Assembly (NCBI RefSeq): GCF_033568475.1
Contig: NC_133120.1
Location: 84,400,151 to 84,464,150 of the forward strand
Length of the DNA: 64,000 nucleotides
Source of the DNA: Henckelia pumila
Taxonomy: Eukaryota; Streptophyta; Magnoliopsida; Lamiales; Gesneriaceae
Direction of reading: 5' to 3'
Below, in pieces: positions 33,596-42,754 of the stretch. The translations under genes were made by a program, and so were the position numbers. Within the stretch, counting starts at the first letter, position 1; each line of letters opens with the position of its first letter. Under the pieces are notes generated by a model. The model saw nothing but the letters and a program-made list of their open reading frames with translations. It was not told the origin of the DNA and made no database searches.

Positions 33596-34739
33596 GGGCA
33601 TATTCTCCAACCACCCTTCAACCATACTCCAAAATCCAAATGCACTCTTTATTTTGGAGAGTGCTACATGATCTATATATTTACATTTGGAAGACAATTT
33701 TGGAGGATGGAATTGATTACAAAATGTCATCCTCCAAAATTGCAAAATGATCATTTTGTAAAAAAAAAATTTCATTTTGGTCCATTTTATTTTTCTAAAA
33801 CTTTTTAATTAATTTTAGTGTTCAATTTTTTTTCAAATTTATTTTTAATTTATTTGAAGTGTTTTATTTTATTCATTAATTAATTATATTTATTTTAAAA
33901 AATCGACTCGAATAAATTTTTATTATTTTGTATTTAATAATATAATACATAATTATTAATATATTATGCGATTTATTTGAATTTTATCGAATTAATTCGG
34001 TTGAACGATATAGTATTTAATTATTGAATTATATATATGTGTTTGTGAAAGGAAAAAAAATAAAAAACTGGAGTAGGAATGTAAATGAGCCGAACAGTTC
34101 GCGAGCTGTTCGCGTCTCGACTCGTTAAAGCTCGTTCGAGTTCGTTTAATGAGGCTCGCTAAGGCAAACGAACCAAGCTCGAGCTTTACAATATTCGGCT
34201 CGTTAGCTCGTGAACATGCTCGTTAACAGGCTCGTTAGCCCGTGAACAGGCTCGTTAACAAGCTCGTAAGTCATCTCTTAGACGAAAAAATAATAGTATT
34301 GATATTTAATTTCTAAATTTACACTTTACTTATGAAAAATATTGAAAAATCTATAAAAATTAATTTATTAGAATAAAATTACAAATTTTAATAATAATAT
34401 TATATTTTTTTTCAAATATATAATTTAGTTTTTAATTAATATAATGAATATTTAAATTTATAGTTTAAATATATTAAGCTCGTTTAGACTCGATAAAAGC
34501 TCGAATAAGCTCGTGAGCCATGAATATATTCGTTAAATAAGCTCGGGCTCGGCTCGGTTATAAATGAACCGAGCTTGAACATTCAAAAGCTCGGATCGGC
34601 TCGTTTTCATCCCTAAACTGGAGTATTTGGTAATATTTTAGGATATGAATTGGAGAAGCTTTTTAGAAAATAGAGATTACGAATCTCTATTTTGGAAGAT
34701 AAATGACAAAAAGTAAAAGATATGTGTTAGAGATTGGCC
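33596..34739. mobile_element. Harbinger-like MITE carrying a nested hAT element
   Basis: Ends GGGCATATTCTCCAACC and (inverted) GGCCAATCTCTAAC are related. Each is flanked by TTA (33593-33595 and 34740-34742), the 3-bp duplication of PIF/Harbinger elements. Without the hAT at 34074-34615 and its extra target copy it is about 594 bp. The left part contains an inverted repeat built from TCCTCCAAAATTG-like motifs. No transposase. Confidence 0.55.
34074..34615. mobile_element. 542-bp non-autonomous hAT element
   Basis: Starts TAGGAATGTAAATGAGCCGA and ends with the inverse of TAGGGATGAAAACGAGCCGA. It is bounded by a perfect 8-bp target duplication AACTGGAG (34066-34073 and 34616-34623). Subterminal regions are filled with short GCTCGTTAAC / GAGCTCG-type repeats, a usual hAT transposase-binding arrangement. 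No coding capacity. Confidence 0.92.
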
Positions 34740-34742
34740 TTA

Positions 34743-35590
34743 GAGATAGTTAGACACGACTAAGTATGTCTACAAATATGTCAAAGACGGATCCTATATT
34801 TAGGGGACTCATTTCGGACCTGTCTAACCATTAATTATATATAATAGTGACCGTGACACACGCGTTGCGTGTGTGAAATTTTAAATCAATTCACTAATCA
34901 ATACAGTTGAACCGTGAACAGTTATTTAAATTTGAGATTATAAATCAATCCACTAATCACTACATAATTGGGCGGTTATTAAATTTTAAATTTTAAATTT
35001 TAAATCAATCCACTAATCAATACACAGTTGAGCGATTTTGCATTTTTAGACACAAAATAAGCAACCAAATTTAAGTTAAATTACCGCTAAACCCACAAAC
35101 TTAATGCGATTTTGCATTTTTAGACACAAAATAAGTAACCAAATTTCAGTTAAATTATCGCTAAACCTACAAACTTAATTTTTCGTAACAAGAGGTTTAG
35201 GGTGAAATTGGAAAAACGTATTTTGGTGTGATTGAGACACCAAAATTAGTTTTTATCATAACCTCGATTTTTATAAAATAGTAAAAAAAAAATATTTCAG
35301 CCTTAAAATATTATCAATTATAGTTATGGATTCATACATTAGTTATTCAATATAGTAAAAACGTATTTTGGTGTGATTGACACATCAAAATTAGTTTTTA
35401 TCATAACCTCGATTTTTATAAAATAGTAAAAATAAAATAGTAATGATAGTAAAGATATATATATTATTAATAATAATTCATGTATATATACATATTTTTT
35501 TACTATATTGAATAACTAATGTATGAATCCATAACTATAATTGATAATATTTTAAGGCTGAAACTATTTTATTTGATATGTTTTCAGACC
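34743..35590. other. Noncoding repeat-rich spacer
   Basis: No gene seen. It includes a 74-bp tandem duplication (35032-35105, 35106-35179). It also has a direct repeat of ATTAGTTTTTATCATAACC (near 35239 and 35390) and a long inverted repeat listed separately. The short palindrome CACACGCGTTGCGTGTG lies at about 34858-34874. Confidence 0.6.
35297..35563. repeat. 66-bp near-perfect inverted repeat with 136-bp loop
   Basis: 35297-35360 (starting TTCAGCCTTAAAATATTATC) is the reverse complement of 35497-35563. The loop contains a second copy of the flanking direct repeat, so this looks like local duplication with inversion rather than a simple transposon. Confidence 0.85.
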
Positions 35591-36000
35591 GTGTAATTCC
35601 CGAACATTAGTTGGTTGCTGTTCTGAAACAGAGCATAAACAGACTGGAGACGAAGGCGAACAAGATAATATCAGCCTCAAATTCAAGAGTCTCCGTGACT
35701 GCTTTGTGTACGAATTAGGTGACATTTCAAGCTACCATACAATCTTGAACTCGATAATTGTGTCACTATTTTTGTGTCCACCAAGTGTTCGATAAATTGC
35801 TTCACGGAATTGAAATGATTTCTTTCTGTAATTGAATTGAACCCGTCATCTGTTCATCTTCAGGAGATGGTTTTGATGACATTATACAGTATATTATTGT
35901 ATACTCTTTATGAGTGATTAATGAGTGCTCATTTTATTATTGCCCTGTTGTTCATTGATTTTGCAGGGGTGGCGTTTTGGGAACAGGGTGACGAGCCAAA
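35590..36000 (+). promoter_or_regulatory. Probable 5' untranslated region with intron
   Basis: Upstream of the ATG at 36001 the sequence changes from AT-rich repeats to mixed composition. A pyrimidine-rich stretch ending TTTTGCAG at 35966 is a good acceptor, and GAATTAG followed by GTGACA near 35719 is a possible donor. A leader intron is therefore likely. This is inferred from splice-like motifs only. Confidence 0.4.
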
Positions 36001-37307
36001 ATGAAGTTGAAAGTGGTGTGCAGGAAAGTTTTCAACTATGTTCGATATGATCTCAAGGAAATAGCATTTCCTTCCTCTTTGCCTGATCCACCTCACTTAA
36101 AGAAACGTCCTGAACTTACATGGAAAGAACGATACCTCGTTAGTTTCCTCATCGAATACTCTTTGTTATTAAACCTTTTTGACATCTAGTTACAGAGCTA
36201 TTAAATTTGATTTTATGACATGTTGGATTTAAGATAGCAAATAGAAATCATGACATGATTATTCATGCGTGAAATGCTAATTTGGTTGCATGTTCAATCG
36301 TTAATTTAGGTGCTGAAGGAAGCATCACGACTATATGCAGCAAGTTGGGTCAGGGATATTGGCCCAGAACTCAGGCCAAATGATTACAGGACGAAAGAAG
36401 AGGGGGGAGACATGTTCAATGGTGAAAAGCGTGCCCCAAAAGAGAAGGAACCATCGACTTTGGAGGATCTTGGTAAGAAACAGAGCAACTCGATCATCAG
36501 ATATCATATGAGATGTAAATATTACATGTTTTGTAGTCCCATTAGCTCGCTTTCAAATACTCGACACACAACACTATCATGTGGAGAACTTCTGAAGATA
36601 AATTTTAGTAAGATAACTCATCATTTTTAGCAGTATATTATGGTTTCTTTCTTGTTAAATCTTTATTATCTTATTTTCTCAAATCTCTCACTGTCAACAT
36701 TGCATTCAAAGCAATATATGTCTAAACAATTGAGAAGCATGATGGTTTGAACAGGGGACTTTCTATATTTTCATGTCTATGATTCTTTAGTTTCATGTTT
36801 ATTTTTTCCTTCAGAAGATGCACTACTTTTGGAGTAGCATGCTGTCAGAATGACTAGTGTTGGATTAGAGTTGAAGTTTCAACAAATTCTCAAACCAACT
36901 CAAATTTTATGCGGCAAACAATTTCTCTTCTTTTTTCTGTGCCGTGTATTTTGAAAATGAACACTGTTCTGTCTTCCCATTTTTTACGTTCCACGTGCGT
37001 AAATTTGATCTATGACTGTTTTTCTCTTCGTACGAGTGTTCTCCTTTTTTATGGATATCAAGTATTGACATGTTTATCGTAATTGCACTATACAGCTGTG
37101 GCTGCCAGGGGAGGAATGGAGACATTAAAGCCAGCATTGCAGCTTGTTTACATGACTAGAGCCTCTGCTTATCGAGATGCTCTTAGAAGTTTTATTGAAG
37201 GTTATCAAGAAGGTATACAACAAGTTATGGAGAAGAAGGAAGATGGAAATTCAGAGTCAAATCCTCAACAAGGAGACGACGCACGCACCCCAAAATCACC
37301 AACTTGA
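36001..37307 (+). CDS. Conserved plant protein of unknown function, three coding exons
   Basis: Exons 36001-36138, 36310-36472 and 37096-37307 join through GT-AG introns (CTC|GTTAGT...TTTAG|GTG; CTTG|GTAAGA...TACAG|CTG) to give 170 residues. The product starts MKLKVVCRKVFNYVRYDLKE and contains FPSSLPDPP, WKERYLVLKEASRLYAASWV, EPSTLEDLAVAARGGME and TRASAYRDALRSFIEGYQEG, ending in a polar tail. These blocks look like a highly conserved land-plant protein, but I cannot name a function or symbol. No signal peptide, membrane segment or catalytic motif is evident; a helical segment is likely at RASAYRDALRSFIEGYQEG. All exon boundaries keep phase and the frame is intact, so it is probably functional. 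Confidence 0.82.
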
Positions 37308-38466
37308 CCTATATATATGTATATATATACTATTCACGTTACCAGTCCTTTCTTGATATGGAACAAGCACAAATCATATCATGAATCCTAACGTTGTTAA
37401 CCTTTGGGTTACTGCATGAGGTTCGCCAATTCAGTTTTGTTGGCCATCAAAGTGGTCTAAGCCACGTCGCTTACCGAAAAAGATGTTATTAGATGAACGA
37501 TGTGGCTTGGTTTAAACCTCATGATCCATGAAAAAAGGACATTGGGTTTTGCATTTGGTTACTGAGGAAAAGCTGTTGATGTCATGCGTCCGTTGTTCCA
37601 CCCTGAATTGTGGAACCTCTAAACATGAGATGAATAACTTCTTTAACTGTTAGGAGTCCAGATAATAAATGGGAATATGACCGTACGTAAATCCATCTCT
37701 CTGAATTGCATAAATTAAGGGGGGATCAACATTTTTTAGTAGATAATATGCATTACAATTGAAAACGATTTTTTTTTATTACAAAGGGGAGGGGTGGCGG
37801 ACAGATGAGATCAATTGGGCTACAAGCCCCGTCTCCAATTAAAAACGATTTTAGTCCTTAAAAACATCTTTCCAAAAAAGGGTTCGGCTATGTGTCTTTT
37901 AAGTCAACACATTAACTTTGTTGCCGGCCATATATTTTTCTCCTTCTGGACGTCTGACATATACAGTGATTCCAAATTATAATTTCTGAAAAATAAACTA
38001 TAATTTCTCCATTTCTTTAATGGTTTAATTTATAAGCTTGTGCATGTTCGTAGTCAGAGCGGGAGGCTGAGATATAATGCACAGCACAAATTTCTTTTTC
38101 CTTCTCGAAACAGCACGTTGATTTTTATCTTAGACTGAATGAATATGCCCATTCAAATTTCAAACCAAAAGTTTACAAATCTGTGGGCCTTTTCAAAGCT
38201 ACACGTCATATTCTAGAAGAGCCTGATACGTTTCTCCTAAAGTTAGTCGCCTTTGAAATCTTGCATGCACTCTTGGAATTAAACTTGTCGCCTTCAAAAT
38301 GACCTCAACTTTTAGTTAATTGGTATATTTGCAGTGCAGGTGATCTGATATATATATTTGTTTTTTTAATTTATAGATTATTCGGTCCGAATTTGTGTGT
38401 ATTCTATAAAAGTTATGTGGTATTCAAAATAAACTCTCGTAAAATTTTTAAAAAGTCCAGTGGTAT
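37308..38466. other. 3' flank and spacer with a SINE-like scrap
   Basis: Contains the probable 3' untranslated region of the upstream gene (a TATATATG repeat at 37312-37330) and otherwise no gene. A short retroposed fragment is listed separately. Confidence 0.55.
37773..37836 (-). mobile_element. Short SINE-like or retroposed fragment
   Basis: A 64-bp insert lies between direct repeats AATTGAAAACGATTTT (37757-37772) and AATTAAAAACGATTTT (37837-37852). On minus it starts GGAGACGGGGCTTGTAGCCC and ends in a poly-A run, as a retroposed RNA would. The start resembles tRNA-derived SINE heads, but the copy is too short to classify. Confidence 0.45.
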
Positions 38467-38469
38467 TTA

Positions 38470-38865
38470 GGGAGTGTTTGCAATCACTTAAAAAAAACGA
38501 TTGTTAGATTTTTGGCTTAAAAAGTTATTTTTATGTGTTTCTTAAACCCAGATTATATGTTAGCTTATGGTTAACTTAATTGAAATCTAAAAGCTAGTCA
38601 TATGGTGATTATGATTCTTCAAAAGTGATTCTAATAAAAATATCAATGTTAAAATAACTATAATCATTTATTTATCAAATTCTACCCAACGTTGAGTTTT
38701 AGATTTTAACATTTGTTTCCAAACACTACCAACTTTTGTTTTTTTTCAACTTTTTATAATCTATAAATTTAATCGCTTCTACAAAACCATAATCTTTTAC
38801 AAACACTTTTATAATCTATAAATTTAATCGCTTCTACAAAATCATAATCTTTTACAAACACTCCC
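38470..38865. mobile_element. 396-bp Harbinger (Tourist-like) MITE
   Basis: Perfect 11-bp terminal inverted repeats GGGAGTGTTTG / CAAACACTCCC are each flanked by TTA (38467-38469 and 38866-38868). Near the right end a segment starting CTATAAATTTAATCGC is duplicated in tandem with a 55-bp period (38761 and 38816), duplicating part of the subterminal region. No coding capacity. Confidence 0.85.
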
Positions 38866-38868
38866 TTA

Positions 38869-39565
38869 ACATTGAATTCTAAAATTATATACGGTACAAC
38901 ACAAGAAGATTGGGATGTCCTAACCAAGATCATTCAGTACTCTGAAGGGTCCGGGGTTGTGATTTGTGAACTCCGACCCTTCAAATTTTTATTAAAATTT
39001 TACAAAAAGAGTTGTGGTTTTGAGCTACTACCCTCTAATTTTTTTGGTTTTTATCGAGGAGCCGGGAACCAGGGTCGGAACCCGGTCCTTACAATTATTT
39101 TATGTGGGGTTTTCGAGCCTCGACAACTTATTTTTCTATCTGGACGTTGTTAATTCCAATTAATATCTGTTTTATATCTTGAATTGAATGATACTAGTTT
39201 ATTAGATGTTTTGCATGAAATCTTTGATTTGTTAGTTACGTAACGCAGATGAATTTTGTTTTGACACGTTCAAATTACGTACTAAAATTGATCAGTTCTA
39301 GTTGAATTTCTTGTTCTAACATTCATATGGGACAATATATAACAGTACGTAATTAACATGATAGAAAGCATACGCGCGCTTATATTGCAATGAATATTTC
39401 AAAACCCAAATTTCTTTATTGTACAGGTACTGAATACATTAATCACCAAAATAACATTACATTATGTTTATGTATATGGTCAAAAACAAGACTAGTAATA
39501 TACTATGAAAACGCGTAAACTATAATAACGCTCGTTGGTATATCGAACAAGACAGAACAATTGGA
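38869..39565. other. Noncoding spacer downstream of the dehydrogenase
   Basis: A 93-codon open frame at 38872-39153 has no recognisable domain. A phrase such as GGAGCCGGGAACCAGGGTCGG suggests an old repeat, but I cannot identify it. The dehydrogenase 3' untranslated region probably lies at about 39420-39565. Confidence 0.5.
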
Positions 39566-40501
39566 TCACCTCATCATGCTAGTAGCCCTCATCAAAGTTG
39601 GGTTCACCACACTATACCCACCATCCACCACAAGGTTCATACCGCTCACGTACGACGCCTCGTCGCTAGCCAAGTAAAGCGCAGCTTTCGCGATATCCTC
39701 GGCCCGCAAGACCCCACCTTTCAGGTTCCCCACGGCGCTCATGAACCCTTCAAACTGTCTCACTTTTTCCTCACTTTGATCACTTCCGGTCAACACCCCG
39801 AAAGGTGAGATGCAGTTCACCCTGATCCCCTGCGACCCCAACTCCGCCGCCAAGTTGTTGGTCAACCCGACGATCCCATATTTGGAGACAGCGTAGGAAT
39901 GGGTGGCGATTCCGGCGATCTTAGTCGCGCTGCTGGCGGTGAAGAGTATGCAGCCGTTTCTGTTGGGGACCATGACCCTTGCGGCGTGCTTGGCTCCCAG
40001 GAGCGCGCCTATCAGGTTCACTCCCAGCATGCGCTCCAGGTCGGACTTCTTGGTGTTTAGGATGCTCTCGGAGGAGCCGTTCATGATTCCGGCGTTGTTG
40101 AACATTATGTCGAGGCGGCCGAACTTGGTGACGGTGGTGTCGACTAGGTTGATGATGTCGTCTTCGTCGGAGACATCGCAATGAATGTAGCAGACGTGCT
40201 TGTTGGTGTTGTCCAGGTTGTTGGCTAGTGACTGGCCGAGGGTATCTTGGACGTCCGCGATCACTACGTTCGCGCCGTTTTCGAAGAAAAGGCGAACGGT
40301 ACTTGCTCCGATGCCGCTTGCCCCACCGGTCACGATCGCAACCTTGCCTGCCAACCTACATGTAACGTAAACGAAAAATGTTTATAATTACTATTATTTT
40401 TTATAAAAAAAGGAACGGTCATGCACTAATTAGAGAGAAGTGCGTAAATAAGATAGAGAATATTGTATTGTTTACCTTCCATGGACAGCGCTGCCGTTCA
40501 T
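39566..40501 (-). CDS. Short-chain dehydrogenase/reductase, secoisolariciresinol/borneol dehydrogenase-like
   Basis: Coding exons 40501-40476 and 40355-39566 (minus) join through a GT-AG intron to give 271 residues. This is a classical NAD(P)-dependent SDR: cofactor motif TGGASGIG at residues 18-25, Asp in VIADVQD at about 43 favouring NAD+, NNAG at 95-98, the catalytic Ser in TASSATK at about 150, and YAVSK with Tyr163 and Lys167. The overall sequence, with GGYSVVNPTL near the C-terminus, fits the plant SDR110C group. That group includes secoisolariciresinol, borneol and xanthoxin dehydrogenases and momilactone synthase, cytosolic enzymes that oxidise a secondary alcohol in specialised metabolism. 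The exact substrate cannot be read from sequence. The short first exon (MNGSAVHGR) and full motif set make it look intact. Confidence 0.9.
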
Positions 40502-40975
40502 GTTGATTCCTTGGAGATGATCAGTTAATTAACTGCCAAACAACATGCATCAATATTCATTATTATTATTATTATATATCAAAGGAGCCCAAAAATCATA
40601 TAGTAAAAAAAAAAATAAAAAAATGAAACAAAGCAACCAACATGTGGATGATTGATTATCAAATATATTCGTGTGTGCAAAGTTTCTCCACTACTTCGAC
40701 GCCCTGTTATTTCGGATCACCAAGCAGCATATATCAATTTCTTGTTTTCCAATTTGAATTCTTTATTAAAATGTGGTTATTACAGTTATGAAATCTAATA
40801 TATATAGATATATGATCAATCTGCTCTTTGTTGAATCTAGAAGTGGGAAAAAAAACTCAAATCGCATGAACAAAAATGAATGAAGAAATAAAAAAGGTTA
40901 ATTAGCGACGCATACCGACGGGAGACAGAAGCGATTTCCGGCGAAATCTGCGAGGCTGGCTGAATATAGGATTCT
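40502..40975 (-). promoter_or_regulatory. Dehydrogenase 5' untranslated region with intron
   Basis: On minus, a leader exon from about 40950 ends at 40916 with donor G|GTATGCG. A pyrimidine-rich acceptor GTTTGGCAG lies near 40532, followed by about 30 bases before the ATG at 40501. A leader intron of about 380 bp is inferred. Confidence 0.5.
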
Positions 40976-41001
40976 TATATTATATATATATATATATATA
41001 T
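40976..41001 (-). promoter_or_regulatory. TATA-rich promoter core of the dehydrogenase
   Basis: An uninterrupted TA-alternating stretch lies about 30-50 bases upstream of the inferred leader exon on minus. It can serve as the TATA box, though it may also be a simple microsatellite. Confidence 0.5.
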
Positions 41002-41183
41002 TTCACTTCCCTGCACTGCATTTCATTGCATGGTTAGGGTGTGTATATATAGAGTCATGGCCGGGCAGGACAGGGCAGCAAAAGATAACAATCAAATTAA
41101 GTATTATACCTAACTACCAACGTTGTGATGCGAACATTTAATCCGCGTGAAAAGTCAAAATCAAACAGCTGATATTATTTAAT

Positions 41184-41366
41184 GAGTAATGCTATACCAA
41201 ATTTGTACAACAATTTTTACATCACAAAAAAATCAATACAAAATTTAATTTATCAAATCTCATCATACATTGAATGCAAAATCTCACGAGATAATAGCAA
41301 AATATCACAACATAATTGTTATAAATATCATTATACGATATATTGGTTGTAGCTCTAGCATTATTC
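41184..41366. mobile_element. 183-bp Mutator-type MITE
   Basis: Ends GAGTAATGCTATACCAA and (inverted) GAATAATGCTAGAGCTACAA are related. Both sides carry the same nine bases TTATTTAAT (41175-41183 and 41367-41375). A 9-bp duplication indicates Mutator transposase. It lies about 200 bp upstream of the dehydrogenase promoter core. The AT-rich duplication makes chance agreement possible but unlikely at nine of nine. Confidence 0.75.
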
Positions 41367-41375
41367 TTATTTAAT

Positions 41376-41828
41376 TATTTACTTAATTTGGAGTATCCAC
41401 GATGTCCAATTAATATTTAATTTCAAGTTTTTATTGGCACCCATCCACTTTCATAGTGGCGCATTTTAATTTTTGTTAGTTATTGGGTGGGACATCATGT
41501 GTTTTACATGTCCTGAAATGTGTACACGATTCATAAATTATACACACACTGCATGTGTAGAAAACTACCGTGTAAATTCATGCAACGGTGTGTAAATTCA
41601 TGCAACGGTGGACTAGAGTAGCCTAGCTAGTAGGAAAAACGTACAAAGCTAGCCAGACAAATAGACAATCACAACTCATATTATAAGTAGTACAAAATTA
41701 ATTAATTGCCTAGCAAAATGTTCGGTAGAGATGAATATATATAGCAACAACGTGTAGAACACATATTGTCGAATTATAGTGTTTGATCATTACAAAGTGT
41801 GACCATTTATAATCACAAAAATTTCGTA
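41376..41828. other. Noncoding spacer
   Basis: No gene seen. A small tandem repeat GTGTAAATTCATGCAACG occurs twice at about 41570-41606. Confidence 0.6.
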
Positions 41829-41837
41829 TTTAAATAA

Positions 41838-41992
41838 CGGAAAATTTGTGATAAATCCCCGATAGCAAACATACATAACCTTTTCAGTCCATGTTGCAGA
41901 ATAAGTTTGTTCTCAATCCCTGACAAAAGCCTGTTATTTGTTTCAACTCCCTCTTTTGGCCAATTTACCAAAATATCCCTAAATTGATTTAC
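41838..41992 (+). repeat. MULE-1 left terminal inverted repeat
   Basis: Pairs with 54305-54460 in inverted orientation with perhaps 70 percent identity by eye. The terminal 23 bases and the TTTACCAAAATA block are best conserved. Confidence 0.85.
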
Positions 41993-42754
41993 GGAAGAAA
42001 ACAAAAAAAGAAGAGAAAACATGACGCTCATTCCTTCTTGATTTTCCTCTCCTGAACCTTTCTCTTTCAATCTTAAACGTTTAATCCATCAACAAAATGT
42101 TAAAGATTTGTTTTTAGTCGGCCAATGTTGAAGATCTGCATTGACGTGGGTTGAAGAGAATTGCCCATCTTTGTGCTCAAACTGAAAGTTTCCCAGATTT
42201 GCAGGTTAGATTTTAGATTTGAAATTTTTTAAATTTTGGACGAATAAATTATTGTCATATCTTGATGTATTTCTTACAAATTTAAAATGTTAAATTGATG
42301 AAATTGTTTGATATTTTTTATGATTAAAGAAGTGGTGTTGAGTTTTCGTGCATTGCCTTAGTTTTACAGATTAGCGTATAAATATCAATTTTTTCGTCCG
42401 TTACTGGGAATGCAGTTCATTTGATGAGCATTTGTGATAGATTAGCTGATATTTCGTATTGTTCTCGATTATAATATTTTAATTCTTAATTTGGGGGTTT
42501 TAGTGTTGTATTATTACTGTGTTTGAAATTATTAGAATTAAAATCTAGTAATCTAAATTTGTTATTTTGTATTGTTTGTGTGTAATATATTAAGAAAGAA
42601 TGTATTATGCTTCGATTTACTGTATTGAAAAGCATTCTCCTTTTGTAGTTTGAGAAAGGAATCTGGAAGTGGTCCTTACAATCTTTCGTTTTTGGGTTGC
42701 TGTAAATTCAAGCAGCAGTTGTTTGTCATCTCAATCTTCAGTGGTTGTAGCTTG

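Noticed and set aside
34851..34877. CACACGCGTTGCGTGTG palindrome as a possible Helitron end
   Set aside because: No TC start or CTRR end was found at suitable distances; left as an unexplained palindrome.
38872..39153. 93-codon frame
   Set aside because: No recognisable domain, starts inside a MITE boundary and lacks conserved motifs.
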